Below, piece by piece: positions 1 through 8,045 of a stretch of DNA of 19,251 nt (position 1 is its first letter; the number at the start of each line of letters is the position of its first letter). Below the pieces are notes generated by a model, which made no database searches, had not been told where the DNA came from, and worked only from the letters and a program-made list of their open reading frames with translations. The DNA comes from Hyphomicrobiales bacterium (GTDB lineage: Bacteria; Pseudomonadota; Alphaproteobacteria; Rhizobiales; Beijerinckiaceae): the NCBI GenBank assembly GCA_003164825.1, contig PLUH01000122.1, positions 1-19,251 of the forward strand. Direction: 5' to 3'. A program made the position numbers and the translations under genes.

Positions 1-3
1 CTG

Positions 4-987
4 ATGGGCGCTGCGGAGCGGTCCGGCGGCAAAGCGTTGCACATATTATGTGAGGACAAGCTCATTCTTTCTTGGGCAGGCGCCGAACGTGTCGAATATT
101 CGACAAGCCGCAATTCTTTTGGATTGCAGCAGATAATTAGCGACCACCTGCAGCCTGGCCCGATCTTGGCACTCACTGGGTTGGGAGCCACGAGATTGGA
201 CGAGCGCGCAGTCATGTTCGCGACGAATTTGCAAAAAGATCTATGCGATGTTCATTGGGTGTATGATGTCTACGACGATTTCCTTTACAACGCGGATGGC
301 TCTGACCGCGTTCGCCGCCTTATGGCGGACGCGGTATGGCGTTGTCGGTGCGAGCGTACGATCATTTTGGACCCGGACCTGCGAAGCCGCTACCCAACTG
401 CCTACCACCTCGACAACGCCTCGCATGTCGAACCTCTTCCGTCAGTGACCACGATCGACGCCAGGAAAATGGTTTATATCGGATCGATCGATAGCCGGGT
501 CGATTTCGAATGGCTGGACGCGCTCGCGGCGAACGATGTGACCATTGACATCTTCGGATCGATCCACACCGTCGGCGCCGCCGAGACGCAGCGACAACTC
601 GAAGTGTTGATCGAGCGGCGCCACAATGTTTCGTTTCACGGCCCGTATGAGAGCGACGATCTGCCAGCCATCCTGGGCCAATTTCGGGTCGGACTTCTGC
701 CCTACCGCGTCGGCCACCCGATGACCGACCATGTGAATCCGGACAAACTGCGCCATTACTTGAACGCCGGCCTTGAGGTCGTCGCGTGCCCGATCCCGGC
801 GGCGCGTCGACTTGAGCGCTACCTCCATCTCATGACGACACGCGGGGACTGGGTAACCGTCTTGAGCGAATTGACGACGACCAGCTCTCGGGAGAGTTGG
901 CCGCGCGAATCCAACACGTGGGATCGGCGCTGGGCCGAGCTCGTCAATTTGGTCCTGCCCGACCAGGCGGCGACGACAACGCCTTAA
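4..987 (+). CDS. Glycosyltransferase, GT-B fold, group 1-like (possibly 5'-partial)
   Basis: Probable sugar transferase for a surface glycan; donor and acceptor cannot be told. The C-terminal half looks like the nucleotide-sugar binding domain of GT-B enzymes. A strand reading VYIGSIDSRVDFEWL (about residues 158-172) opens the second Rossmann domain. Further on come VSFHGPYESDDLPAIL and a segment LLPYRVG...NPDKLRHYLNAGLEVVACPIP (about 232-262), the usual donor-site region with NPDKLRxYLxAG. The first ATG lies at base 4, so the true start may be upstream of the window; 327 aa is a little short for the family. No signal peptide or membrane helix is seen. The first 300 bases are visibly richer in A and T than the genes to the right, which may mean separate ancestry, as is common for polysaccharide genes. 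It converges with the next gene, 39 bases away, with no clear terminator between. Family call fairly sure, substrate unknown. Confidence 0.75.
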   Translation: MGAAERSGGKALHILCEDKLILSWAGAERVEYSTSRNSFGLQQIISDHLQPGPILALTGLGATRLDERAVMFATNLQKDLCDVHWVYDVYDDFLYNADGSDRVRRLMADAVWRCRCERTIILDPDLRSRYPTAYHLDNASHVEPLPSVTTIDARKMVYIGSIDSRVDFEWLDALAANDVTIDIFGSIHTVGAAETQRQLEVLIERRHNVSFHGPYESDDLPAILGQFRVGLLPYRVGHPMTDHVNPDKLRHYLNAGLEVVACPIPAARRLERYLHLMTTRGDWVTVLSELTTTSSRESWPRESNTWDRRWAELVNLVLPDQAATTTP

Positions 988-1026
988 GTCGACCCTCGCC
1001 TCGGCGCTCGGTAACAGGCAAGCGTC

Positions 1027-1785
1027 TCAGGCGTCCTTGAGGTAGTCGTACACGACTTCGCCCAGGCCGAGCGTGAGGTCGGTCAGATAGTGGGTGGCCG
1101 AGACAACCCCGCGCGAGGGCAACCGCGCCACGTCGCACAGCGCGTGTTCGAAGAGCTCTATCGCAGCAGGCCCAGTCCACGCGCCCTTCAGCGTGACGTC
1201 TTTGCAGTAGTAGCGCACCAGCTCGCAGATGCGCGGCGTGCAATCGACGTGCGGGATGATCTTGATCATAAAACTCGGCTTGGCGAGGCCCGCGAGAATG
1301 GGCGCCGGATCAATCTCGCGGTGCTTGTAACCCATCGTCGCCGATACGCACAGCACCGTTCCGAAATGCAGGGTGCAGACGATGGTCTCGGACTGATGCG
1401 ATATCTTGGGTTTGGCGAGCTTCTTCGGGAAGCCCCAGATTTCCCGGCCCCCGGCGATTGGCGCGTTGTCGTCCAGGAACATCGCGTGGACGTAACCGCC
1501 CTCCTGGACCGCGCCGTCGGCGCCCCTGAAGCGCACCGGGATGACCTGCCCAGTTTCGGTGTAGTCGCCGAAACCGTTCGAGTCGGGCATGCGGATGAAT
1601 TCATAATTCACCGTGTCGCCGATCGGTTCGAGCGGCTCCGGAACCAGGGACCGAACAATGTCTGGATCGGTCCGGTAGGTGACGATGATGAATTCGCGGT
1701 TGTGGAACTTATACGGACCAGGCGGGTACGCGGGGTTGTTGAGCGGCATTGCAAAGGGGTTCTTGCGGACGTCAGCGAGTTTCAT
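1027..1785 (-). CDS. adc: Acetoacetate decarboxylase (ADC family)
   Basis: Decarboxylates acetoacetate to acetone and CO2 through a Schiff base, or acts on a related beta-keto acid; cytosolic. The protein is 252 aa, the usual length of the family. The motif [15 protein letters not shown] carries the Schiff-base lysine (K121) and the adjacent lysine that lowers its pKa (K122), equivalent to K115/K116 of Clostridium acetobutylicum. R30, E62 (in YEFIRMP) and E77 (in YTETGQ) match the other active-site residues of that enzyme. The ATG at 1785 was chosen over the longer reading (to 1866) because GGAAGGA sits 6 bases before it and homology begins at [11 protein letters not shown]. It stands alone: no CoA transferase or acetone-using genes are beside it, so the physiological substrate is uncertain. 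ADC-like proteins with other activities exist, but the complete catalytic set favours a true decarboxylase. Confidence 0.9.
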   Translation of the reverse strand: MKLADVRKNPFAMPLNNPAYPPGPYKFHNREFIIVTYRTDPDIVRSLVPEPLEPIGDTVNYEFIRMPDSNGFGDYTETGQVIPVRFRGADGAVQEGGYVHAMFLDDNAPIAGGREIWGFPKKLAKPKISHQSETIVCTLHFGTVLCVSATMGYKHREIDPAPILAGLAKPSFMIKIIPHVDCTPRICELVRYYCKDVTLKGAWTGPAAIELFEHALCDVARLPSRGVVSATHYLTDLTLGLGEVVYDYLKDA

Positions 1786-2084
1786 GACGGATCCTTCCGA
1801 TGTTGAATCTGGAGACCGGCGCGCAATTTCATACCCGGCCGCGCGGGCGAGGTCGAACGCGAACACGCTGCTGCGCCGAAGCGACGATGGAGCGGCCGTG
1901 CGTCGCCGTGGCGCAGTCAGGGAGCGTCACTCGATCGCGGAAATCGATTGCCCAGTGTCTGCGTAGGGAGGAGCTCTTGATGTACCGGAAAATCGGGTTC
2001 TGGCGACCCAATTGGGGCCGCGCGCGGCGCGGTTGATGAGCGGGTGCGCGAAGGCAATCCCGTCCTCGTTGATGAGGAAGCAAA

Positions 2085-2230
2085 ATGAGGAAGGAAATGA
2101 AATCTGTTGGCCTCGGCGAGGCGATATTGGTCCCCGAGCCGGCGGCGACCGTCATCGGCCCGGCGATCGGTAACGCCATCTTCGCCGCGGTCGGGCTCGG
2201 CTTCGCCACTTCTTCCCCGAGAAAGCCCTT
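2085..2230 (+). pseudogene. Possible C-terminal remnant of a xanthine dehydrogenase-type molybdopterin subunit
   Basis: A short open stretch beginning with ATG at 2085 reads KSVGLGEAILVPEP, then GPAIGNAIFAAVGL. This resembles the end of molybdenum-binding subunits of the xanthine dehydrogenase / aldehyde oxidase family, where a GxGE motif is followed by PAIANAIFxAxG close to the C terminus. An in-frame stop at 2073 cuts off anything upstream, and nothing before it looks like the rest of the protein. After about 2230 the frame simply runs antisense into pyc. It is best read as a gene relic. The match is short and from memory, so chance resemblance is possible. The rest of the 1786-2243 interval holds nothing else I can identify. 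Confidence 0.35.
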
Positions 2231-2243
2231 TGACGCGAAACAA

Positions 2244-5200
2244 CTAGCCGATTACGGCCAGCAAATCCTTTGCGTCGACCGGCTGCCCCGGCCCGATAAG
2301 CAACTCGCGCACGGTTCCATCTCGCGGTGCGGAGATCGTGGTCTCCATTTTCATGGCCTCGATCGATAGCAAGATATCGCCAATCTTCACGTCTTGGCCG
2401 GGCTTGACCGCGATGGAAGAGATCGAACCTGGCATCGGAGCCGCAACGTGGTTCGCATTTCCCTCCTCGGCTTTCCGCCTCGCCGGGCGGGTGGCCACGG
2501 CCGACCGGTTCGGCACCTTAATGACGCGGGGCTGGCCGTTCAGTTCGAAGAAGACGCGGACCTGCCCTTCTTCGTCGGTGTCCCCGAGCGTCGTTAGCCG
2601 CACCACGAGAGCCTTGCCCGACTCGATTTCAATGGTGCGCTCCTCCTCCGGCGCCATGCCGTAGAAGAACACCGGTGTCGGCAGCACCGAGACGGGGCCA
2701 TATTTGCGGTCGGAGGCGCAATGCTCGGTAAAGACCTTCGGATACATTAAGTAGGAGGCGAATTCGTCGTCGTCGAGTTTGTGCCCGCACGCCTTCTCGG
2801 CCTTCGCCAGCTCCGTAGCGAAATCTGCGGCGGGCAACAGCGCGCCCGGGCGGCCGGTGATCGGCGCCTCCCCATTCAGAACCTTCATTTGGAGATCGAC
2901 GGGCCATCCGCCGGCAGGCTGCCCTAGTTCGCCGCGCAACATTTCCACCATCGACGCCGGAAACGCGATGTCTTTGTCGGGATCAAGCACGTCCTCGCGC
3001 GTAATGCCCTGTGACACCATCATCAGCGCCATGTCTCCCACGACCTTCGAGGACGGCGTCACCTTCACGATGTCGCCCAGCATGTCGTTGACCCGGCGAT
3101 AGGTCGTCGCGATTTCATTCCAGCGATTGCCCAGCCCGAGCGAGCGCGCCTGCTCCTTGAGATTGGTGAACTGACCGCCCGGCATCTCATGGAGGTAGAC
3201 TTCGGACGCTCCCGCCTTGAGGTCGTTTTCGAATGCTGCGTACTGCCGTCGCACAGCCTCCCAGTAGAGACTGATCGCGCGTATCGCGTCGGGATCGAGC
3301 CCCGTGTCCCGCTCGCCATGCCGCAGCGCCTCCACGATTGAACCGAGGCAGGGCTGCGAGGTAGCGCCGGACATTGCGTCCATCGCGGCGTCAACGGCGT
3401 CGACGCCTGCTTCCACCGCGGCGAAGACCGTTGCGGCTGAAATGCCCGAGGTGTCGTGCGTATGCAAGTGGATGGGCAAGCCGACCTCTTCCTTCAGGGC
3501 CTTGACAAGCACGCGCGCGGCGGCTGGCTTCAATAACCCCGCCATGTCCTTAACGCCGAGGATATGGCAGCCGGAGCGCTCCAGCTCCTTGGCGAGGTCG
3601 ACATAGTATCGGAGCGAATACTTCGCGCGCGCAGGGTCGAGAATATCGCCGGTGTAGCAGATCGCTCCCTCGGCGAGTTTTCCCTCCTCCACCACCGCGT
3701 CGATGGCGACGCGCATGTTGTCGATCCAGTTCAAACAATCGAAGATGCGGAACAAATCCATGCCGCCACGCGCCGCGCGCCCAACGAAGAAGCGAACGAC
3801 ATTGTCGGGATAGTTGGCATAGCCAACCCCGTTCGCTCCACGCAGCAACATCTGCGTCAGTATGTTAGGCGCCTTTTCGCGAATAAGCGCGAGGCGCTCC
3901 CAGGGATCCTCGTTCAGGAAGCGCATGGCGACGTCGAAAGTCGCCCCGCCCCAGCATTCCAGCGAGAAGAGTTCTGGCAATCCCGTCGCATAGGCAGAAG
4001 CCGCGCGCGCGATGTCGAAGGTTCGCATCCTCGTAGCGAGCAGAGACTGGTGAGCGTCGCGCATAGTCGTGTCGGTGACGAGGACCCGGGATTGCACTTT
4101 CATCCAATCGGCGAACCCCTTCGGGCCGAGCCGATCGAGGATCTGACGCGTTCCCTCCGCGGCCGACCGATCAAAGCGCGGCGCCTCCGGCCGGTGAGCG
4201 TCGCTCGGCGGCCGCGCTCGGCCCCGGGTTTCCGGATGGCCGTTGACCGAGACATCGGCGATGTAGGTAAGCAGCTTCGTCGCCCTATCCTTGCGTTTTC
4301 GGACGGCGAAAAGCTCTGGAGTCTCATCGATGAATCGCGTCGTGTAGCTGTCGTCGAGGAATTTCGGATGATTCAGCACTGCCTCGAGGAAGGCGAGGTT
4401 TGTCGTGACGCCGCGAATGCGATACTCGCGCAGAGCGCGATCCATCCGCGCGATGACCTCCTTCGCGGACGGCGCCCACGCGGTAACCTTCTCCAACAGC
4501 GGATCATAATAGCGCGTCACGACGGCGCCGGAATAAGCCGTGCCGCCGTCGACGCGGATGCCGAACCCGAACGCGCCGCGATAGGCGGTGATCCGCCCAT
4601 AATCGGGAATGAAGTTGTTTTCGGGATTTTCGGTGGTGATGCGGCACTGTAGCGCGTGCCCGTTGAGACGCACCTCGGCTTGCGGCGGGATGCCGGTCTC
4701 CGCGATATTGCCGAGGCGGCCGCCCTCGAGGATCTTGATCTGCGCCTTGACGATGTCGAGCCCGGTCACCTGTTCCGTTACGGTGTGTTCGACCTGAACG
4801 CGTGGATTCACTTCGATGAAGTAGAACGCGCCAGTATCCGAATCCATTAGGAACTCGACGGTGCCGGCGCCGACATAGTTGGTGGCGTCGCCGATCTTCA
4901 GCGCCGCATCGCACATCGCCGCGCGCGTTTCCGAAGCGAGAAAGGCCGCCGGCGCGCGCTCGATCACTTTCTGATTCCTGCGCTGGATCGTGCAGTCGCG
5001 CTCGAACAGATGCATGCGCGCACCGTGCGTGTCACCGAGAAGTTGCACTTCGATGTGCCGCGCGCGACGCACCAGCTTCTCCAGGTAGACCTCGTCCTTG
5101 CCGAAGGCCGACATCGCCTCACGCTTTGCGGAACGAACCGCATCGAGGAGCGCGCCTTCGCGCTCGATAGGACGCATCCCGCGCCCGCCGCCGCCCCAAG

Positions 5201-5705
5201 ACGCCTTCAGCATGACGGGATAGCCGACCTTCGCGGCGAGCCGCTGGATCTCCTCGTCGTCATCGGGAAGCGGATCTGTAGCCGGCATTACCGGCACGCC
5301 TACCGATATTGCGAGATTGCGGGCGGCGACCTTGTTGCCGAGGGTGCGCATCGTTTGCGGACTCGGGCCGATGAAGACGATGCCATTCGCCGCGCACGCC
5401 TCAGCGAATTCCGGGCTCTCCGACAAGAAGCCATATCCTGGATGGATCGCGTCTGCCTTCGCCGCCGCCGCGACGCGCATGACCTCGGCGATCGAAAGAT
5501 AAGCCTCAAGAGGCCCGAGTTTTAGCTCACCCGCGCCGCGCCCGACCTGATAGGCCTCGTCAGCCTTGAAACGGTGTAGGGAGAGCTTGTCCTCCTCCGC
5601 GTATATCGCGATCGTCCGAATGCCCAGTTCGGACGCCGCACGGAAAACGCGTATCGCAATTTCGCTCCGATTGGCTACGAGCAATCGCCTGATTTTCGCT
5701 GTCAT
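2244..5705 (-). CDS. pyc: Pyruvate carboxylase (single-chain, 1153 aa)
   Basis: Makes oxaloacetate from pyruvate, bicarbonate and ATP, refilling the citric acid cycle; a cytosolic homotetramer with covalently bound biotin. All parts are present in order. The biotin carboxylase domain (about 1-460) opens IRRLLVANRSEIAIRVFRAA and has the ATP-grasp glycine loop KASWGGGGRGM at 167-177. The carboxyltransferase barrel (about 535-810) has RDAHQS at 549-554 and the metal-binding HTH at 748-750. A conserved PYC/OADA tetramerisation region follows. The C-terminal biotinyl domain carries AMKMET with the biotin lysine at K1119. The start is the ATG at 5705; an earlier in-frame ATG at 5747 precedes the conserved N terminus and lacks support, while GAGG lies 9 bases before the chosen start. 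Length is normal for the alpha4-type enzyme. No partner gene is adjacent. It looks like core chromosome on the left side of the tRNA scar. Confidence 0.97.
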   Translation of the reverse strand: MTAKIRRLLVANRSEIAIRVFRAASELGIRTIAIYAEEDKLSLHRFKADEAYQVGRGAGELKLGPLEAYLSIAEVMRVAAAAKADAIHPGYGFLSESPEFAEACAANGIVFIGPSPQTMRTLGNKVAARNLAISVGVPVMPATDPLPDDDEEIQRLAAKVGYPVMLKASWGGGGRGMRPIEREGALLDAVRSAKREAMSAFGKDEVYLEKLVRRARHIEVQLLGDTHGARMHLFERDCTIQRRNQKVIERAPAAFLASETRAAMCDAALKIGDATNYVGAGTVEFLMDSDTGAFYFIEVNPRVQVEHTVTEQVTGLDIVKAQIKILEGGRLGNIAETGIPPQAEVRLNGHALQCRITTENPENNFIPDYGRITAYRGAFGFGIRVDGGTAYSGAVVTRYYDPLLEKVTAWAPSAKEVIARMDRALREYRIRGVTTNLAFLEAVLNHPKFLDDSYTTRFIDETPELFAVRKRKDRATKLLTYIADVSVNGHPETRGRARPPSDAHRPEAPRFDRSAAEGTRQILDRLGPKGFADWMKVQSRVLVTDTTMRDAHQSLLATRMRTFDIARAASAYATGLPELFSLECWGGATFDVAMRFLNEDPWERLALIREKAPNILTQMLLRGANGVGYANYPDNVVRFFVGRAARGGMDLFRIFDCLNWIDNMRVAIDAVVEEGKLAEGAICYTGDILDPARAKYSLRYYVDLAKELERSGCHILGVKDMAGLLKPAAARVLVKALKEEVGLPIHLHTHDTSGISAATVFAAVEAGVDAVDAAMDAMSGATSQPCLGSIVEALRHGERDTGLDPDAIRAISLYWEAVRRQYAAFENDLKAGASEVYLHEMPGGQFTNLKEQARSLGLGNRWNEIATTYRRVNDMLGDIVKVTPSSKVVGDMALMMVSQGITREDVLDPDKDIAFPASMVEMLRGELGQPAGGWPVDLQMKVLNGEAPITGRPGALLPAADFATELAKAEKACGHKLDDDEFASYLMYPKVFTEHCASDRKYGPVSVLPTPVFFYGMAPEEERTIEIESGKALVVRLTTLGDTDEEGQVRVFFELNGQPRVIKVPNRSAVATRPARRKAEEGNANHVAAPMPGSISSIAVKPGQDVKIGDILLSIEAMKMETTISAPRDGTVRELLIGPGQPVDAKDLLAVIG

Positions 5706-6000
5706 CGGATCAAACCTCGGACTGACGGCGGGAAGACAAATTGTCACCCCCCCTCAGTATCGGCCAGTCGCTTCCAATCGGCAATTGAGGGCGGTCGGCG
5801 CAGTCCTCATCGTCCGGCAGGCAGAACAGGGGCATGGGCGTCTCGCCTAAGAGGCACGGGCGCCGCGTTGGTGTGAGCCCACATCCTTCACGGGCCATGT
5901 GTTGGGCTCGGGAGCACGCGTCGGCCTTGAGGCCAACAAGAAGGCCAACAATTTCGCAGGATGTCTACCGGCCACTCGGACCGCGTTGGACAGAAAAATC
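5706..6000. other. Gene-free interval upstream of pyc
   Basis: No convincing coding sequence is seen on either strand here. It must hold the pyc promoter, but no clear -35/-10 pair could be picked. A 10-base direct repeat AGGCCAACAA occurs at 5930-5939 and 5942-5951. The only strong structure is the terminator hairpin at its right end. Confidence 0.5.
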
Positions 6001-6029
6001 ATCGAGCCATCGAAAATCAATGGCTCGAT
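5994..6029 (-). terminator. Rho-independent terminator downstream of the tRNA-Phe fragment
   Basis: Bases 6001-6010 (ATCGAGCCAT) and 6020-6029 (ATGGCTCGAT) form a perfect 10-base inverted repeat with a 9-base loop. Read on the minus strand the hairpin is followed after two bases by five Ts (5998-5994). It lies 31 bases beyond the 3' end of the tRNA-Phe fragment on the same strand, where a tRNA terminator is expected. On the plus strand no T run follows, so it is oriented for minus-strand transcription. Confidence 0.75.
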
Positions 6030-6060
6030 TGACTTCTCACGACATTCTTGGATGATGAAA

Positions 6061-6110
6061 TGGCGCCCAGAGGTGGAATCGAACTACCGACAGTGCGATT
6101 TTCAGTCACA
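6061..6110 (-). pseudogene. 3' half of tRNA-Phe (anticodon GAA), 5' half missing
   Basis: Read on the minus strand this is the 3' half of a tRNA-Phe gene. The anticodon stem-loop TGTGA-CTGAAAA-TCGCA has anticodon GAA at 6103-6101. It is followed by the variable loop, a T arm with the TTCGATT loop, and the acceptor 3' strand TCTGGGC ending GCCA at 6061. Beyond the anticodon stem (above 6110) no D arm and no 5' acceptor strand GCCCAGG can be found. A few bases differ from the alphaproteobacterial tRNA-Phe as I recall it, including one that breaks a T-stem pair, so the fragment is probably not functional. A tRNA 3' half with its terminator intact is what integration of a tRNA-targeted element leaves at its far end (an att half-site). 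Confidence 0.8.
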
Positions 6111-6670
6111 GCATTCGGTCTTATATCATACTGAAACGCAAGCCCCATCTGAAACTGGCCGAAAGGCGTTTGGACCCTGCCGCCAACGTACGCGCTGGGC
6201 GAGCAGGACAAAGCCAAATATGCGGCTGTCGGGGGGGCCGACAACTTCGTGCTGAAGTTTCGAAAGCGAGCGCCATAAGCACTGAGAGGCCGTACGTCGA
6301 TCGCCGCTCCTCTCTTTCAAGCACAGAGCGTCGCTAGGCCCCGTGACGGCGTTGCGCCCCGACGCCATTGGCGATCGGCTCGAGGGTCCGGGCCGACTCT
6401 CGCGTCATGCGATCAATTTGGGCTCGAGCGACTTCGACCTCTCCGGGCGGCCGCCCTGGCGTCAGTGCGCGCATTGGACTATTCATCCGATAAACGACTT
6501 GCAAGGGCGATCGCATGCTGAGCGTCAAGGGCGTCGATGTTCTCCCGTCTGACAGCGAAGCTGCAGCGCGCGCGGATCCCAATTGACTATCGAGCCCCGC
6601 CCGATGATCGAGCGGGTCGATGGCCTGGATCATCCCGCCGTCGTTATTGGTCGCCGCGCCGAACCTCGCT
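6111..6670. other. Gene-free interval between the tRNA scar and the sulfhydrylase gene
   Basis: About 560 bases without a gene I can support. Open frames exist on both strands, as expected in GC-rich DNA, but none shows recognisable domains or a good ribosome site. A minus-strand stretch at about 6244-6120 encodes a piece reading YVGGRVQTPFGQFQMGLAFQYD that has a vaguely beta-barrel look and runs into the tRNA fragment. It could be a relic, but I cannot place it. Confidence 0.4.
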
Positions 6671-6703
6671 CGCCAGCGCCCGCCGTGCCGCCGCGCGCTG
6701 GCG
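6671..6703 (+). promoter_or_regulatory. Leader hairpin before the sulfhydrylase gene
   Basis: CGCCAGCGC (6671-6679) and GCGCTGGCG (6695-6703) are a perfect 9-base inverted repeat with a 15-base loop, ending 25 bases before the start codon at 6729 and 11 bases before its ribosome site. It would be a stable leader structure. It is not followed by a T run and does not resemble the SAM-II or SAM/SAH riboswitches often found before methionine genes in alphaproteobacteria. Chance GC-rich pairing is possible. Confidence 0.35.
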
Positions 6704-6728
6704 CATGCGCCTGAGCGGAGTCATTGAT

Positions 6729-8045
6729 ATGGCAACTCCGAGGCCCCCAGCTTTTGACACGCTCGCCCTCCATGCTGGGCAGCGGCCTGATCCAAACAAC
6801 GGCGCCCGCGCCGTCCCGATCTACGAGACGACGTCCTACGTCTATCGCGACACAGAACATGCGGCAGCGCTGTTCAATCTTGAGCGCCCCGGCCACATCT
6901 ACAGCCGCATCTCGAATCCAACCGTCGCAATCCTCGAAGAACGGCTCGCCGCGCTTGAGGGCGGGGTCGGCGCTGTGGCGACGGCTAGCGGCATGGCGGC
7001 GATGCATCTCGCCATCGTTACGCTGGCGAGCGCCGGCGATCATATCGTCGCGTCTTCCGCGCTCTATGGGGGAACCATCAACCTCCTCGCGCGAACACTG
7101 CCCCGCTTCGGTATCCACACAACCTTCGTCGCGCCCAGGGACCACGCCGGCTTCGGTGCTGCGATCCGGCTGGAGACCCGGCTTGTCCTGGCGGAGACGA
7201 TCGGTAACCCAAATCTCGAAGTGCTCGACATTGCGGCCATCGCCGGCGTCGCCCATGCCGCCGGCGTTCCTGTGCTCATCGACAACACGTTCGCCACCCC
7301 CTACCTCTGCCGCCCGATCGACTACGGCGCGGACATCGTCATGCATTCGCTGACGAAGTGGATCGGCGGCCACGGGCGGGTCCTCGGCGGCGCCCTCATT
7401 GACGCCGGGCGCTTCGATTGGCGCGGGTCGGGGCGGCACAAGACCCTGATCGAGCCTTACGATGGCTACCATGGCCTCAACTTCGCCGACGATTATGGAC
7501 CCGCCGCCTTCATCACGCGGGCCCGCGTCGAGGGATTGCGCGACTTTGGCCCGGCGCTGCCGGCGTCGAGCGCCGCCACCATTCTGACGGGCGTCGAAAC
7601 GCTCGGACCCAGAATGGACCGGCATGTCGGCAATACCCTGGCGGTCCTCTCCGCGCTCCGCGCAAATGAGGCGGTCGCGTGGGTGCGCCATCCCTCGCTC
7701 GCCGACCATCCCGACGCCGATCTCGCCAGACGGCTCATGCCTCGTGGGGCCGGCTCGATTGTCACATTCGGGATTCGCGGCGGGCGCGACGCCGCGGCCC
7801 GGTTTATCGAGAGCCTGACATTGGCGAGCCACCTCGCCAATGTCGGCGACGCCAAGACGCTGGTGATCCATCCAGCCTCCACGACCCACGCACAATTGGA
7901 CGCCGCGGCGCTGGCGGAGGCCGGCATCGGCGAAGACCTGATCCGCTTGTCGATCGGGATCGAGGACGCAGCCGACATTGTGGCCGATCTCGAACGGGCT
8001 CTCAAACTCTCGCAGGCCGTCTCAAAGAGGCGTCATGCTGGTTGA
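6729..8045 (+). CDS. metY: O-acetylhomoserine sulfhydrylase-type PLP enzyme (Cys/Met metabolism family)
   Basis: Member of the PLP-dependent Cys/Met metabolism family, expected to convert O-acetylhomoserine and sulfide (or methanethiol) to homocysteine (or methionine); cytosolic tetramer. The 438 aa protein opens FDTLALHAGQ...PIYETTSYVYRD, carries SRISNPTVAILEERLAALEGG (60-79), the IDNTFATPYLCRP segment (184-196) and the PLP lysine K210 in HSLTKWIGGHG, a form typical of the sulfhydrylases. It ends with SHLANVGDAKTLVIHPASTTH, also typical. The ATG at 6729 was chosen because CGGAG lies 9 bases before it; the longer frame from 6537 has no homology. Oddly, the usual [20 protein letters not shown] segment is replaced by LPASSAATILTGVETLG, so substrate use could differ. 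Its last 11 bases overlap the next gene. Confidence 0.88.
   Translation: MATPRPPAFDTLALHAGQRPDPNNGARAVPIYETTSYVYRDTEHAAALFNLERPGHIYSRISNPTVAILEERLAALEGGVGAVATASGMAAMHLAIVTLASAGDHIVASSALYGGTINLLARTLPRFGIHTTFVAPRDHAGFGAAIRLETRLVLAETIGNPNLEVLDIAAIAGVAHAAGVPVLIDNTFATPYLCRPIDYGADIVMHSLTKWIGGHGRVLGGALIDAGRFDWRGSGRHKTLIEPYDGYHGLNFADDYGPAAFITRARVEGLRDFGPALPASSAATILTGVETLGPRMDRHVGNTLAVLSALRANEAVAWVRHPSLADHPDADLARRLMPRGAGSIVTFGIRGGRDAAARFIESLTLASHLANVGDAKTLVIHPASTTHAQLDAAALAEAGIGEDLIRLSIGIEDAADIVADLERALKLSQAVSKRRHAG

Noticed and set aside
3564..4652. Long plus-strand open frame of 362 codons inside pyc
   Set aside because: It is antisense to the strongly conserved pyruvate carboxylase and reads as low-complexity Arg/Ala/Glu; a GC-rich shadow frame.
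6017..6244. Minus-strand 75-residue frame with a beta-barrel-like piece (YVGGRVQTPFGQFQMGLAFQYD)
   Set aside because: It runs through the tRNA-Phe fragment, lacks a ribosome site and matches no family I can name; possibly a relic, but not supportable.
6334..6633. 99-codon minus-strand frame upstream of the sulfhydrylase gene
   Set aside because: No ribosome site, no recognisable motif and composition typical of chance frames in GC-rich DNA.
6630..7895. 421-codon minus-strand open frame opposite the sulfhydrylase gene
   Set aside because: It is antisense to a clearly conserved enzyme with catalytic lysine and has no recognisable domain.
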